From: Daldinia sp. FL1419
Taxonomy: Eukaryota > Ascomycota > Sordariomycetes > Xylariales > Hypoxylaceae
NCBI GenBank assembly: GCA_025201765.1
Contig: MU623356.1
Coordinates: forward strand, 297,829 to 361,828
Length of the DNA: 64,000 nt
Reading direction: 5' to 3'
The notes beneath the pieces are model-generated. The model was given only the letters and a program-made list of their open reading frames with translations, did not search any database and was not told where the DNA came from. The position numbers and the translations under genes are program-made. Shown piece by piece: positions 1-9,692 of the stretch (position 1 is the first letter of the stretch; each line of letters starts with the position of its first letter).

Positions 1-1382
1 CTTTGCAACCAGGACCTTCTAACGGGCGTAGAATTATAGCTACGTGGTACAAATTAGGTCAAGACGAGGGCTTCCCCGCCATGGGCAAGGGAATGCCGCT
101 TGACCTCGCGCAGCCTCATCAGCGAGTCATTGCAAAATCAGCAAGCAATAAGGACGTATTGCTACAGGGGGCCGTTGAAAGTCACGTCTTGTTAAAGAAC
201 ACTAATAATGCACTACCCCTGAAATCGCCCAAGTTAATCTCGTTGTTTGGCTACTCGGCAAAGTCGTTCGACGTATATACACCCGGAGGCGGCGGCTGGA
301 ACGGAGGTTCGGAAGCCTTGGCACCATCGGACTTGATTCAAAACGGCGACGACGTAATTCATAGTCAGATCGCCGCCAACGGTACACTAATTAGCGGTGG
401 AGGATCTGGCGCGAACATGCCAGCCTACGTCAGTTCTCCCGCAGCAGCATTAAGTCAGCGCGCATACGAGGACGACACGAGTTTATGGTGGGATTTCCAC
501 AGTGGAAACCCTCAAGTCGATCAGTCTTCCGATGCTTGTATTGTTGTAGGCAATGCGTTCGCGTCGGAAGGTTTTGACAGACCTGGGCTACACGACGATT
601 TCACCGACGCACTGATCACCAACGTCGCATCTCAATGTAATAATACAATTGTGGTATTTCACAACGCAGGAGTTCGCCTTGTCGACCGATTCATCGACCA
701 TCCTAACGTAACGGCCCTCATATTCGCGCATCTTCCCGGTCAGGATTCTGGTAGGGCTTTGACTTCTATCCTCTACGGCGACGTCAACCCTTCGGGCAAG
801 CTACCCTATTCGGTCCCGCGCAACGAGTCAGACATCGGCCCAACTCAAAACGCGACTCTTCCTGATGGTATATACGAACTATTCCCTCAATCAGACTTCA
901 CGGAGGGCATATATATCGACTACAGAGCCTTCGACGCCAAGAACATAACACCCCGCTACGAATTTGGCTTTGGTTTGAGTTACACCACTTTCAAGTTCTC
1001 CGATCTCCAAGTCTCTGCGGTCGAAGGTGCTGATACCTCAGAGTATCCCTCAAAACCGATCGTCGAAGGTGGTCAGGAAGACCTCTGGGATATTGTAGCC
1101 AAGGTCTCCGCGACAGTGACGAATACAGGATCCGTGGCGGGTGCTGAGGTCGCACAGCTTTACATTGGCATCCCCGGAGGCCCCGTGAAGCAGTTACGTG
1201 GGTTCTCGAAACCAGTACTCCAACCCGGAGAATCAGCCGTCGTTGATTTTGAGTTAACGAGGAGAGACCTAAGCACGTGGGACGTCGTCGCACAGAAATG
1301 GCTCCTACAAAAAGGCGACTATGGAGTCTTTGTCGGGTCTAGTAGCCGAGTGCTACCTTTGTTCGGGACCTTGTCGATTTAG
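1..1382 (+). CDS. GH3 beta-glucosidase, 3' part (cut by window edge)
   Basis: Glycoside hydrolase family 3; these enzymes release terminal beta-D-glucose from cello-oligosaccharides or glucosides and are usually secreted in fungi. About 450 C-terminal residues are visible. They start in the region that ends the first (barrel) domain (IIATWYKLGQDEGFP), continue through the C-terminal alpha/beta sandwich with the ASEGFDRPGL segment and the KLPYSVPRNES segment, reach the RYEFGFGLSYTTF signature, and end in a fibronectin III-like domain. The catalytic Asp nucleophile lies in the missing 5' part. Bases 19-31 read as an intron end (branch site CTAAC, acceptor TAG at 29-31), so true exon sequence probably begins at 32, and the first nine residues of the open frame are not protein. 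Stop TAG at 1380-1382. Several N-x-S/T sites fit a secreted protein. Confidence 0.9.
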   Translation, partial: LQPGPSNGRRIIATWYKLGQDEGFPAMGKGMPLDLAQPHQRVIAKSASNKDVLLQGAVESHVLLKNTNNALPLKSPKLISLFGYSAKSFDVYTPGGGGWNGGSEALAPSDLIQNGDDVIHSQIAANGTLISGGGSGANMPAYVSSPAAALSQRAYEDDTSLWWDFHSGNPQVDQSSDACIVVGNAFASEGFDRPGLHDDFTDALITNVASQCNNTIVVFHNAGVRLVDRFIDHPNVTALIFAHLPGQDSGRALTSILYGDVNPSGKLPYSVPRNESDIGPTQNATLPDGIYELFPQSDFTEGIYIDYRAFDAKNITPRYEFGFGLSYTTFKFSDLQVSAVEGADTSEYPSKPIVEGGQEDLWDIVAKVSATVTNTGSVAGAEVAQLYIGIPGGPVKQLRGFSKPVLQPGESAVVDFELTRRDLSTWDVVAQKWLLQKGDYGVFVGSSSRVLPLFGTLSI

Positions 1383-2188
1383 TTACCAGCACTTCAGACG
1401 TCGATAATGCGTTCAGAAGCATATAGGCGAAGCTGGATTGGGTTGCTATTTATTCAGCCCCTATCTCTACGGACAGAAGCGGTCAGCTCTTTGAGCTATG
1501 GATCTGTTAAATAATTAATGAAATTTACTCAACATGTCCCCTTTATCTAGTAGTTATTTGGATAGCTAACTGACCCCAGCCTTTTCTTCTTGTAATTTGT
1601 CAAAAGCTAAAAAACGACGCCGTTATCGCTCACGAGCAATTACGCCTTATATACTGTGCGACATAATTTTATTATGGCCATTTTTGACAACAGCTAGCTG
1701 TATGGTGCCGTCGACTTTCGGGATACCTAGTAGCCTAATCTTGGCAAATCAAGCATAGATAGGTTGTAAGTTATGTGCATTGTGTTGGGGTTTAGAAATA
1801 ATAAACAACTTAATTAGGTACCTAGTTATGAATTAAAGAAGCCCCCTTGGCTTTTCCACATTAAAATGCAAAGACTATTATAACACTTCAAGTAGGGCAT
1901 TGAAGCCACCAATCGGCATCTCTATCCAAGTGTTTCCTTACAGGGTTCCCACCAATGAGAATAAGCCTTTTTTCAAATCTAGCATGAATACCTTATGCAC
2001 GCCATCTCTTAGCAACTCGGAACTATAGAACAGATCAGGTTAGACAAGTCAACATGGTCCGATCCACCCGTACCGACTTCTTGGGCTTCCTATTCTCCTT
2101 TGTTCCGGAATATCCGTAGCTTATACCGCCACAATTTTGGGAATTTACGCTTCTCTTGAGAGACGGGACTGCTATGGTTTAGTTGAAA
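1383..2188. other. Intergenic region upstream of the MpaB-like gene
   Basis: About 800 bases, AT-rich, with no coding signal apart from the short upstream reading frame listed separately. It serves as the 3' end of the GH3 gene and the 5' region of the following gene, both on the plus strand. Confidence 0.6.
2054..2119 (+). promoter_or_regulatory. Upstream ORF (21 codons plus stop) before the MpaB-like gene
   Basis: ATG at 2054 opens a 21-residue frame ending in TAG at 2117-2119, 69 bases before the ATG of the next gene. If it lies within the transcript it would act as a uORF. It could also be chance, or part of a first exon; no transcript data are available here. Confidence 0.3.
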
Positions 2189-3436
2189 ATGGGCTTACCA
2201 CAAAACTTCACGAGACCACCGGATAATACTGGGAATATATTAGAACCGAAATACCTATCTTGGTATATCTTCGTACCCACCGCCTTCGTACTATATTTGT
2301 CACTAGTGCAGCTCCTACGGTTTCGCGCCATCCGGGCTTTAGAGCGCAAGTATGCGGCTTACATCGAGGACCCGTATAGACTGAACTACCGGCAAGCGGC
2401 TGAGATCATGCACTTACACCAACTTTACGATACGCCGTTCCTCTTCTACTTCGGTACTCAATGGGCCCTCATCAAGAGCTACGGCATGTCCACCGGCACT
2501 CCCCTTTTAGTCCGCACACGTCAACTCTGTGATCCTGTCCGCGTTGGCCGGCGGGTTGAAGATACGGTTACTATCTTAGTTGAGCTACTTGTTGGCAATA
2601 TTGACTCGGAACGCGGTCGCAAAGCCATGGCTCGTCTAAATTGGATTCACGGCCAATATTCAAGCCATATTAAAGAGTACGACTACGTACATACCTTAGC
2701 TCTCTTCGTTCTCGAGCCCGCGCGCTGGATCAATAGATATGACTGGCGGCCTTTGGCGAGGCTAGAGAAAGTCGCATATTTCGTGTACTGGCGGGAACTA
2801 GCCCGACGCATGGGTTTCGTAGATCTGGTTCCGGAAACTTTGGAGGAACTAGAGGAATGGAAAGTAAAGTATGAAGAAGAACATATGCATTATATCCCCG
2901 AGAACTACATGGTAGCATCCGCTACTGTAGACCTATTCATGCGAACGATACCACACTTCTTACATGGCATAATACAGACAATTTTCTTGTCGTTCGTTGA
3001 CGAGAAACACGTCCGTGATGCCCTAGGCTTCCCGGATCCGCCCCGGTGGGCTACGGCGCTAATAATGGGTTTCTTCCAGCTGCGCGGATTCATGTTACGC
3101 CACTTTTTCCTCCCTCGCATGGCACCAATGGATCCCGTGGCACATCCCGGAGAGGACGGCCGGTTATACCGTAGCGCGAGGTGGGTCGGTTTCGAGCCGT
3201 GGTACGTTGCCGATACCTGGTACAACCGGGTGGTACTGTGGCTGATGTCCGGTGGCAAGACGGCACCGGGAGGAAAGTACGGGCGTAAGGGATATCTTCC
3301 AGAAGAGTTAGGTCCGGTCGAGCTCGAGAGGCTCGGTAAGAATGAAGTTTTATATGAAGCGGAAATAATGAAGACATATGCGATAGGAAAGAAGGAGAGG
3401 ATAGGGGCCGGATGTCCGTTTGCTTTTGGGTATTAA
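2189..3436 (+). CDS. MpaB/DUF2236-family membrane oxygenase-like protein
   Basis: Single-exon gene of 415 residues, start ATG at 2189. The two codons before it (TTG AAA) are open but contain no ATG. The protein matches the family of ER-bound oxygenases named after MpaB of mycophenolic acid biosynthesis and related to rubber oxygenase Lcp (DUF2236). A hydrophobic segment at about residues 23-45 (WYIFVPTAFVLYLSLVQLL) is a likely signal anchor. The catalytic domain follows, with an Arg-rich stretch ending in Thr (RVGRRVEDTVT) and a WIHG histidine segment that are candidates for the conserved haem-pocket residues. A second hydrophobic stretch near the middle (TIPHFLHGIIQTIFLSF) may pack against the membrane. 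The family includes oxidative cleavage enzymes of secondary metabolism, but many fungal members have no known substrate. No biosynthetic genes adjoin it, so a specific role cannot be assigned. Confidence 0.75.
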   Translation: MGLPQNFTRPPDNTGNILEPKYLSWYIFVPTAFVLYLSLVQLLRFRAIRALERKYAAYIEDPYRLNYRQAAEIMHLHQLYDTPFLFYFGTQWALIKSYGMSTGTPLLVRTRQLCDPVRVGRRVEDTVTILVELLVGNIDSERGRKAMARLNWIHGQYSSHIKEYDYVHTLALFVLEPARWINRYDWRPLARLEKVAYFVYWRELARRMGFVDLVPETLEELEEWKVKYEEEHMHYIPENYMVASATVDLFMRTIPHFLHGIIQTIFLSFVDEKHVRDALGFPDPPRWATALIMGFFQLRGFMLRHFFLPRMAPMDPVAHPGEDGRLYRSARWVGFEPWYVADTWYNRVVLWLMSGGKTAPGGKYGRKGYLPEELGPVELERLGKNEVLYEAEIMKTYAIGKKERIGAGCPFAFGY

Positions 3437-3832
3437 ATAGCTAAATATAAATAATACTAGATATCTAATTCATATAATCTAGCGATAGTTACATATTAAG
3501 CAGGGGGGTTATATATGCTATTAGTAAGGCCACAAACGGTCATTAGCTTACAGTTATTTAATACATTAACCCAATATTTCGCGGTAGTAAGAAATAGGGG
3601 TAAAACTCCAATATAGATTAGGTTAGGTACTTCCGTAGCATTGCGCATTTTGCAATACAATTAGATGTAAGTCATTCACTATCATATCATAGAAATCATA
3701 GATCCGACGTAATCCAACTCGCATATTATTTAACGATAGTCTCCCTATATCTTAGATATAAGTTGTTAACAGCCTTACCAGCCAAACCTTCACCCAGAGC
3801 TAACACGACGAGTAACGGGCCATGTCACAAGC
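3437..3832. other. Convergent intergenic spacer
   Basis: AT-rich stretch between the 3' ends of the MpaB-like gene (+) and the aldo-keto reductase (-). No feature is seen beyond the presumed 3' UTRs. Confidence 0.6.
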
Positions 3833-5043
3833 CTACTTAGACTCCTCCTTCGTATCCTTGAAACGTCGGGACTTAAATGCCTCAGGAATCGTGCCCCCCG
3901 CCAACTCGTTCTTATCAAAGAACTCCCTAATCTCCTTCTCCTCATCATCACTCAGCACCACGTCTTGCGCATCCCAATTCTCCTCGAGGTACTTAATCCT
4001 CTTCGTGCCCGGAATCGGGAAAACATCATCCCCCTGCTTAAGCAGCCACGCGAGCGCGAGCTGAGAAACACTGCACCCCTTGCGCTGCGCGAGAGCGGAA
4101 AACTGCGCTACGACCTGCGCGTTGCGCTCGCGGTTCTCGGCTAGAAATTGAGGCATCACGCGGGGGCGGGCGTCGGTCTCCTCGAAGGAGGCGGAGGTGA
4201 ACGTGTTGGTTAGGATGCCCCGGCCAAGCGGAGTAGCAGCCACGATGGCGACACCGAGTTCCCGACACGCGGCGAGAAGTTCCGTGCCTTCGTCGCCTTC
4301 GATGCCGCGGGCCGAGACGGAGTATTCGGTCTGGACAGCGGCCACCGGTGCGATTTTGACGGCGCGGCGGAGGGTCGTGGAGGATACCATCGAGAGACCG
4401 ATGTACTTGATCTTGCCCTCGCTGAATCTTGGTTAGTACGGAATTAAAGCGCTTTGTTCGAGGGTCATTACTCTTGAAGCTCCTTCAGAGCGCGCATAGT
4501 CTCCTCGATAGGAGTCTCGGGGTTGACGCTGTGAATGTAGTCTGTAGTTTGTGTGGGTTAGAATTGTCCCGTAGATATTCGTAAAGGTCGAGATAGAATA
4601 ATAAGATAAAACTTACAAAGATCAATCTGATCAACACCCAAGGCCTTCAGACTCTTATCACAGGCTTGCTTAACATACTCATAAGAACTATCGGCCTCAA
4701 AGGTCTTGCTGCCCTTGATGATACCACACTTGGAAGCGATGAAGATCTGGTCTCGTTTTCCGGTCCTCTTGAACCACTTTCCGATATGTTCTTCTCCGTC
4801 GCCGTAAAGGCTGAGCCATTGTTAGTTAATTTACTTTACCAAGAATCGTATATGAAGTATTTACTCGGCGGTATCCCAGAAAGTCTCTCCCAGTTCCAGG
4901 GCACGATCGAGAAGCTTGAATCGCTCCTCATCATCCAGTTCTTTTCCGTAAACTGAGTAAGATGCACCCATAAGTCCAAGACCGATAGCTGGGACCAAGG
5001 GACCGTCCTTTCCGAGGCGGCGGAGGATAGGCTTAGCAGGCAT
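3833..5043 (-). CDS. Aldo-keto reductase (four exons)
   Basis: NADPH-dependent aldo-keto reductase of 345 residues, probably cytosolic, of the type related to yeast and fungal AKR13/YakC enzymes. Exons on the minus strand: 5043-4865, 4810-4617, 4541-4472, 4427-3833; introns of 54, 75 and 44 bases. The 44-base intron carries a perfect TACTAAC branch site. The joined frame has no break (1038 bases). Catalytic tetrad candidates are Asp in WDTAD, Tyr in LYGDGE, Lys in ASKCG and His in YYIH. The cofactor end is seen as PIPGTKR with the following EEN segment. The N-terminus (RRLGKDGPLVPAIGLG) is typical of the family, which supports the ATG at 5043. The substrate cannot be told from sequence. The 815 bases upstream are non-coding and should hold its promoter. 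Confidence 0.9.
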
Positions 5044-5857
5044 GTTGACAGGAATTGATTATTGAGATAGGTAAGTGTAAATCTTTTTGTCTTTGAAGAC
5101 TGCTGAGTCTGTTTGTTCTACTATTCAAGTTCTAACGAGACGAGAAAGACTCAGATATTTATATTCGATCGATCTCGAAAAGCTCGTAGTGTACCACTAA
5201 TAACCAACAGAACCACGGCCTCCTTAATGCACCGCATCCCCGAGCCCGGTACCTCAATACCGCAGGCGACAACTTAAAAGATCACCCCTTATACGCCTTA
5301 CGTCCATTAAGTCCGATCAAGAAGTGAAGCTAAAAGGATCGAGGCTCTGACCCGGTATTACTAAGGCATTAAAAGAGATATTCCCACATTTAGACAGATG
5401 CAGTATAAATGACCAATCAGCGCCTAGAGTTTCCGAGCAGACCAATCGACGCCTCCGACAGCATCCAATCGAATGACGTACCGTAAGGGTCGGCCAGACG
5501 AATTCGGCATGGCCAAGTCACCTTTGGTCATGTCGGCGAGCAAAATAAAGACAAATGAAACGAGACTTTATCACACTTACGAATTCGAGTGGTGCCTGCG
5601 AAAATCTGATAGATAATTATAGATTGCTAATTTGGTAACCGGTTAACGGTTAGAAGTTTCTAAACGATCCTCTTCTCTTCTCCACCCCAAAGATCCCTTC
5701 TTGGTATTCGAGGAAGCATCGTCATAAAGCAGATACGTTCTTAGTATAATGCTCTCCCAACCCATAAATCACGATAAGTATAAAGCCAAGTTTCCCACTA
5801 CCTTTTATCTTCGAATAAGTCAGACGCCAAAAACCCGAGCCATAGTCACCCAAGTAC
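5044..5857. other. Promoter region of the aldo-keto reductase and 3' flank of the KAR5-like gene
   Basis: About 810 bases with no coding signal. It separates the ATG of the aldo-keto reductase from the stop of the KAR5-like gene; both read on the minus strand. Confidence 0.55.
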
Positions 5858-7665
5858 CTATAGCAGTCCAAGCGGACTAGAGGTATTAGAGGGCGCTCTC
5901 GATTCAGAGAAGGAGTTTCTCCAAGTATCTAGCAAAGCAGAGAGCTCCATGCCAGGTGCATACGAGTGTATAGACGATATTGTAAGACCAGCTACTTCGC
6001 CTTCGATTTGTTAGCAGATTCGTAATACTAGAGCGTATTAAGACATACCCAGGGCCAATAAGACCAAATTCCTCATCGCAGAGGGAGGGAGCCCATAAGA
6101 GCCCAGTACTAGCGACGTCGCCGGACACCAAATATAAGGCCACCATGATAAGGTAGGCGATTGCTTAAGAAATGAATTACCAATCCGAGATGCAGAGGCA
6201 GCTGTGCCTTCCAGTGCCTCAAAAATATCATTTGTTATATTGCGCGCTTGCTGCAGGGAGCTCGCATGATCATCGTAATACACCGCCAAATTCTCGGTAA
6301 TATTTAGAAGCCGTCGCATGCCCTATAAACCCGTATTAATAACAGTAGTACTTCAAGGACGAAATCTTTTACCTTCTCGAGTGTGTTTTGTCTCGATTCT
6401 AATTCTGCTGCCTGGAGACGCGAAAGCTCCTGCGGTTATGTATTAGCGTTGGACCAAGAACACATACACGCCACATACTATTTGGGTCTGCAACTGCCCT
6501 GCAGATACACTAGCTACTGCGATTGCTTGTATTGCTGTTTCTATAGCAGATTCTGCGCGTTGATTCGCCAATTGAATCGAATGCTCGTAAGAAGATGCCA
6601 CCTCAGCTTGGCCTTCACGAACACTCTTCAATACGACCTCGAGCATTTTCTGCAGATTAACAGCATTCTGCGCTCCTGAACTAACCGCATCTGTAGTATC
6701 CTAGCGAACGATTAATAAATGTGCATAGTTAAAACTAAAATGAATTACCTTAACGGCATGCATAAGTCGACTAAGAACGAAATCTTCTACTGAGCCTAGG
6801 CTATCCTTCAAGCGGTCCACCATTGGCGAAAGCTTGTCGACCTTACTACTGGTCACCTGTGCCCGAATATCTAAGTCTTTCATATGCCGTTCGAATTGTT
6901 TATCGATATCATCTGTGAACCGCCCCATAACTCTAGTTAGGCGTTGGAAGAGAAGAATGTGTTCATCTAAGGTATGTCAGTACAGTAATTCAAACCCATA
7001 ACAAACCAGGGCTATTTATATACCTTTCTCATTGTCGACTCTAGCAGCTTCGCAAAACCTCAAAGCTTTATGGCGATAACTGACCCAAGTGTTCTAAGCC
7101 GAGTCGGACTCGCCTAAGCCGGAGAGGCAACCGTCAACTTCCAGAGAGGAGACATGCAGTTGTCCCAAATTTTGAAGTGGCAGCTGACTTAGAACGGATT
7201 CTCGAAAGTTGGCGCATTCTCTTGGGATTTGGAAGCTTCCTCTCTCCAAGTCGCAGATTGCCAGGCTAGCAGCATACGAGTCAACGAAATCTCTGATCTT
7301 ACGGCCACTTTCGGTTAGGACCGATGCGTCATTCTTGCCCTCAAGTACCTCGCAGTTATTCACTAGTAGTCGTGCGGCTGTTCTATGACATAAGGGTTCA
7401 GATTCTAACTCCCGTAGTTCCCTCAGGGCAGTTTCATAGGGGCTCGGCAATCGCGACTCGGGTTTCAAGAGTTGTGGCAAACCGTCTCCTACGGTATTTG
7501 AGTTGATAAGCACCTTCGCGTCTAGTTACTAGTGAGTAATGCACCAAAACAGCTAGGAAGCGGTGGCTTACCTATTCCTACTTTAGATCCGCTACGCCAT
7601 GAAAACCCATTGATAAAATGAGCCTGTAATAGCAAGAAGAGGATAACCTCTTTAATCGAGCCCAT
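5858..7665 (-). pseudogene. KAR5: KAR5/Tht1-like karyogamy protein, one in-frame TAG
   Basis: Tht1/KAR5-type proteins sit in the nuclear envelope/ER and promote nuclear membrane fusion after mating. Exons (minus): 7665-7572, 7521-7024, 6966-6749, 6700-6479, 6429-6373, 6322-6049, 6000-5858; introns of 48-57 bases with good splice sites. The total is 1506 bases (501 residues). Residues 1-20 form a signal peptide. The conserved Cys-rich luminal part ([27 protein letters not shown]) follows, then long coiled coils at about 180-410, and a C-terminal membrane segment beginning SWWPYIWCPATS near residue 422. The only defect is TAG at 7094-7096 (codon 174), between SDSA and NTWVSYRHKALRF, where I expect Trp from memory of the family. 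A plus-strand C-to-T change in a CpA context would create it. Everything downstream stays in frame and well conserved, so the break is recent, a sequencing error, or read through. Confidence 0.8.
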
Positions 7666-8179
7666 AATACCCCCTGTACTTTCACCACGGCTCTGTTGTC
7701 ACTTAAAGTAGGGTAAAGGGATGAAATATAAAATTTAGTTGAAATGGGATTATATGAGAATGTTTGAGATTAAAATTTTGGTAATATAGAAAGCGAGCAA
7801 AAAGAGGCAGGAGAGGTAAAAATCAATAATAAATATTCTTGGTTTCGTGCTCAAAGCTGTCACACGATGGATTCGATGTTTGATACCCTTCGGAGAATGT
7901 TGCCTCATTCAAAGCAGGATTACGGCCCGTTAGTTTGGCATAGGTATCGCCATAACCAGAGTTGACAAACTAAGAGAATAAGTGTATGAGGATGTAAGAG
8001 AGTAGACTATCAATTTTCGATAAGAATAATAAATAAATTTATGACCTTTACTAATTTAACCTTTGTGAAAGGAAGGAACTGCCCAAACTATTGGAGTGAC
8101 ACAATCTAGGGCAGTTGCGATAGGGGGAAGCTGCCTCCATTATTACATATTACATAATATTCTTTTGCAGTTTTCACTA
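7666..8179. other. Upstream region of the KAR5-like gene
   Basis: About 510 bases, AT-rich, no coding signal. It is bounded on the right by the TA target site of the first MITE. Confidence 0.55.
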
Positions 8180-8605
8180 ACGTGCCACACAAGTCAACCG
8201 CCCAAACATGTCAACCGCCCAGCCGAAATATAACCGAAAACCCAAGAAATTCGAAAATCGTAACTTTACGAATTCTTAATCTTATTTTTTCAAATTTTAA
8301 TATGTTTGATATTATATATATCTAAATTTATAGAAAAATTGAAAAAAATCCCCGGTGTATATAAAGGAAGATAATTAAGATATTGAATATTTCGGGCCCA
8401 CTTTTCAGGTATTTAATTGAATAAATTCGTACAAAATTTTCGAAAAATACTATAATTATCAGCATTTCAAGAGGATTCCAAATCTTCAAACCGAATTTTG
8501 ATACAATTTGTTTTGAATTAAACGCACGTTTACGCACAGACGTATTTTGTATGTAATTTTTGCTGAGCGGTTGACTAGTTTGGGCGGTTGACTTGTGGGG
8601 CACGT
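8180..8605. mobile_element. MITE with 44-bp TIRs and TA target duplication (Tc1/mariner-Fot1 type)
   Basis: A 426-bp element with inverted ends at 8180-8223 and 8562-8605. By eye 40 of 44 positions match, starting ACGTGCC. Both sides carry a TA dinucleotide (8178-8179 and 8606-8607), the target duplication of the Tc1/mariner superfamily, which includes the fungal Fot1/pogo elements. Each TIR holds two direct copies of GTCAACCGCCCA (with one change in the right end), which look like paired transposase-binding sites. The interior is very AT-rich and encodes nothing convincing; a 91-codon minus-strand frame starting inside the right TIR is probably spurious. This is a non-autonomous element, perhaps altered by RIP. 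Its right end is 137 bases from the uL6m start codon, so it forms part of that promoter. Confidence 0.85.
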
Positions 8606-8742
8606 TAACCTACACGTGATCCGACCCGATTCTTTTTCCTGCATTGCCAAGCATCGCGCATCGAGCTCTGCAACCGAAGTCTTTGGGATTTTGAGTTCTG
8701 CAGCCGATTGACATCACAGCGGAAACTTCCCCAAAATCCACG

Positions 8743-9589
8743 ATGTTGGCACCGAGTAGGGGAAAGGTGCTCGAGAGAGCCCTTTCCGGTGCAAATGCCG
8801 CTGTCACGCTCCCGGCTTTCCTCGTACCAGCCTTCCAAACGACCGCCCCGCGGCGCCAATTCTCCAACACGACGACTAAATCCTCGAAGCTCGGCCGAAC
8901 GCCGATATCGATCCCGCCTGGTGTAGAACTGACTATCGGAGAACCCAGAGTCAAGAAGGACCCTACTACCTACCTCAGAATACCGAAGCGAACCGTCACT
9001 ATAGCGGGACCATTAGGGAAACTCGATCTTGAAATTCCTCCATATCTTACGGTTAACCATGACGAAGCTACGAGGAGGGCAATGCTCAGCATTGAGAATA
9101 ACGAAATCAAGGAGCAGAAGGAGATGTGGGGTATGTGCAATACTTGTTTTGGTCGCCATTGCAATTATTAAGGCCCCTCTTCATTCTAGAGGGGCTGCGG
9201 CTGACTTGGAACAAAATCTAGGAACCACCTGGGCATATTTGAACCGTCACATCATTGGCGTCTCGGAAGGACACACCGCGATTTTACGACTTGTAGGTGT
9301 AGGATACAGGGCGACTGTCGAAGAGCGACCGAGAAAGGCAGCATACCCGGGGCAGAAATTCGTGTGTCTGAAGCTTGGTTTCACGCATCCCGTCGAGGAG
9401 CCAGTCCCTACCGGAATGAAGGCCAGCACGCCACAACCTACCAGAATATTGCTCGAGGGTATTAACAGGGAGGAGGTCATGTCATTCGCGGCCAGAATAC
9501 GCAGGTGGAGGAGGCCGGAACCGTACAAGGGCAAGGGTATCTTTGTCAACGACGAGACAATCAAGCTAAAGCAAAAGAAGATCAAATAG
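8743..9589 (+). CDS. MRPL6: Mitochondrial large-subunit ribosomal protein uL6m
   Basis: Ribosomal protein L6 of the mitochondrial large subunit, 251 residues. Exons 8743-9130 and 9222-9589; the 91-base intron has donor GTATGT and acceptor CTAG, and the join gives MWGTTWAYLNRH in frame. Residues 1 to about 40 are rich in Ala, Arg and Ser with few acidic residues (TTAPRRQFSNT), a typical mitochondrial presequence. The two L6 domains follow, the first with RTPISIPPGVELTI and GPLGKLDLEIP, the second with GHTAILRLVGVGYRA. The C-terminal RRWRRPEPYKGKGI matches the L6 signature (RxPEPYKGKGI). The gene meets the 3' end of the bisphosphate nucleotidase only 103 bases away in convergent orientation. 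A MITE ends 137 bases upstream of the ATG. Confidence 0.95.
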
Positions 9590-9692
9590 ATGATCTTAGG
9601 AATGGCATTGTTCCATTTCAGACGTGTATCTATGTACTATATGACGGAAGATACCCGATCAACCAAAATTATGTACTTTTATGCGTCATCTA

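Noticed and set aside
8328..8603. 91-codon frame inside the first MITE as a protein gene
   Set aside because: It starts within the terminal inverted repeat and encodes AT-driven Ile/Phe-rich sequence; the element is better explained as non-autonomous.
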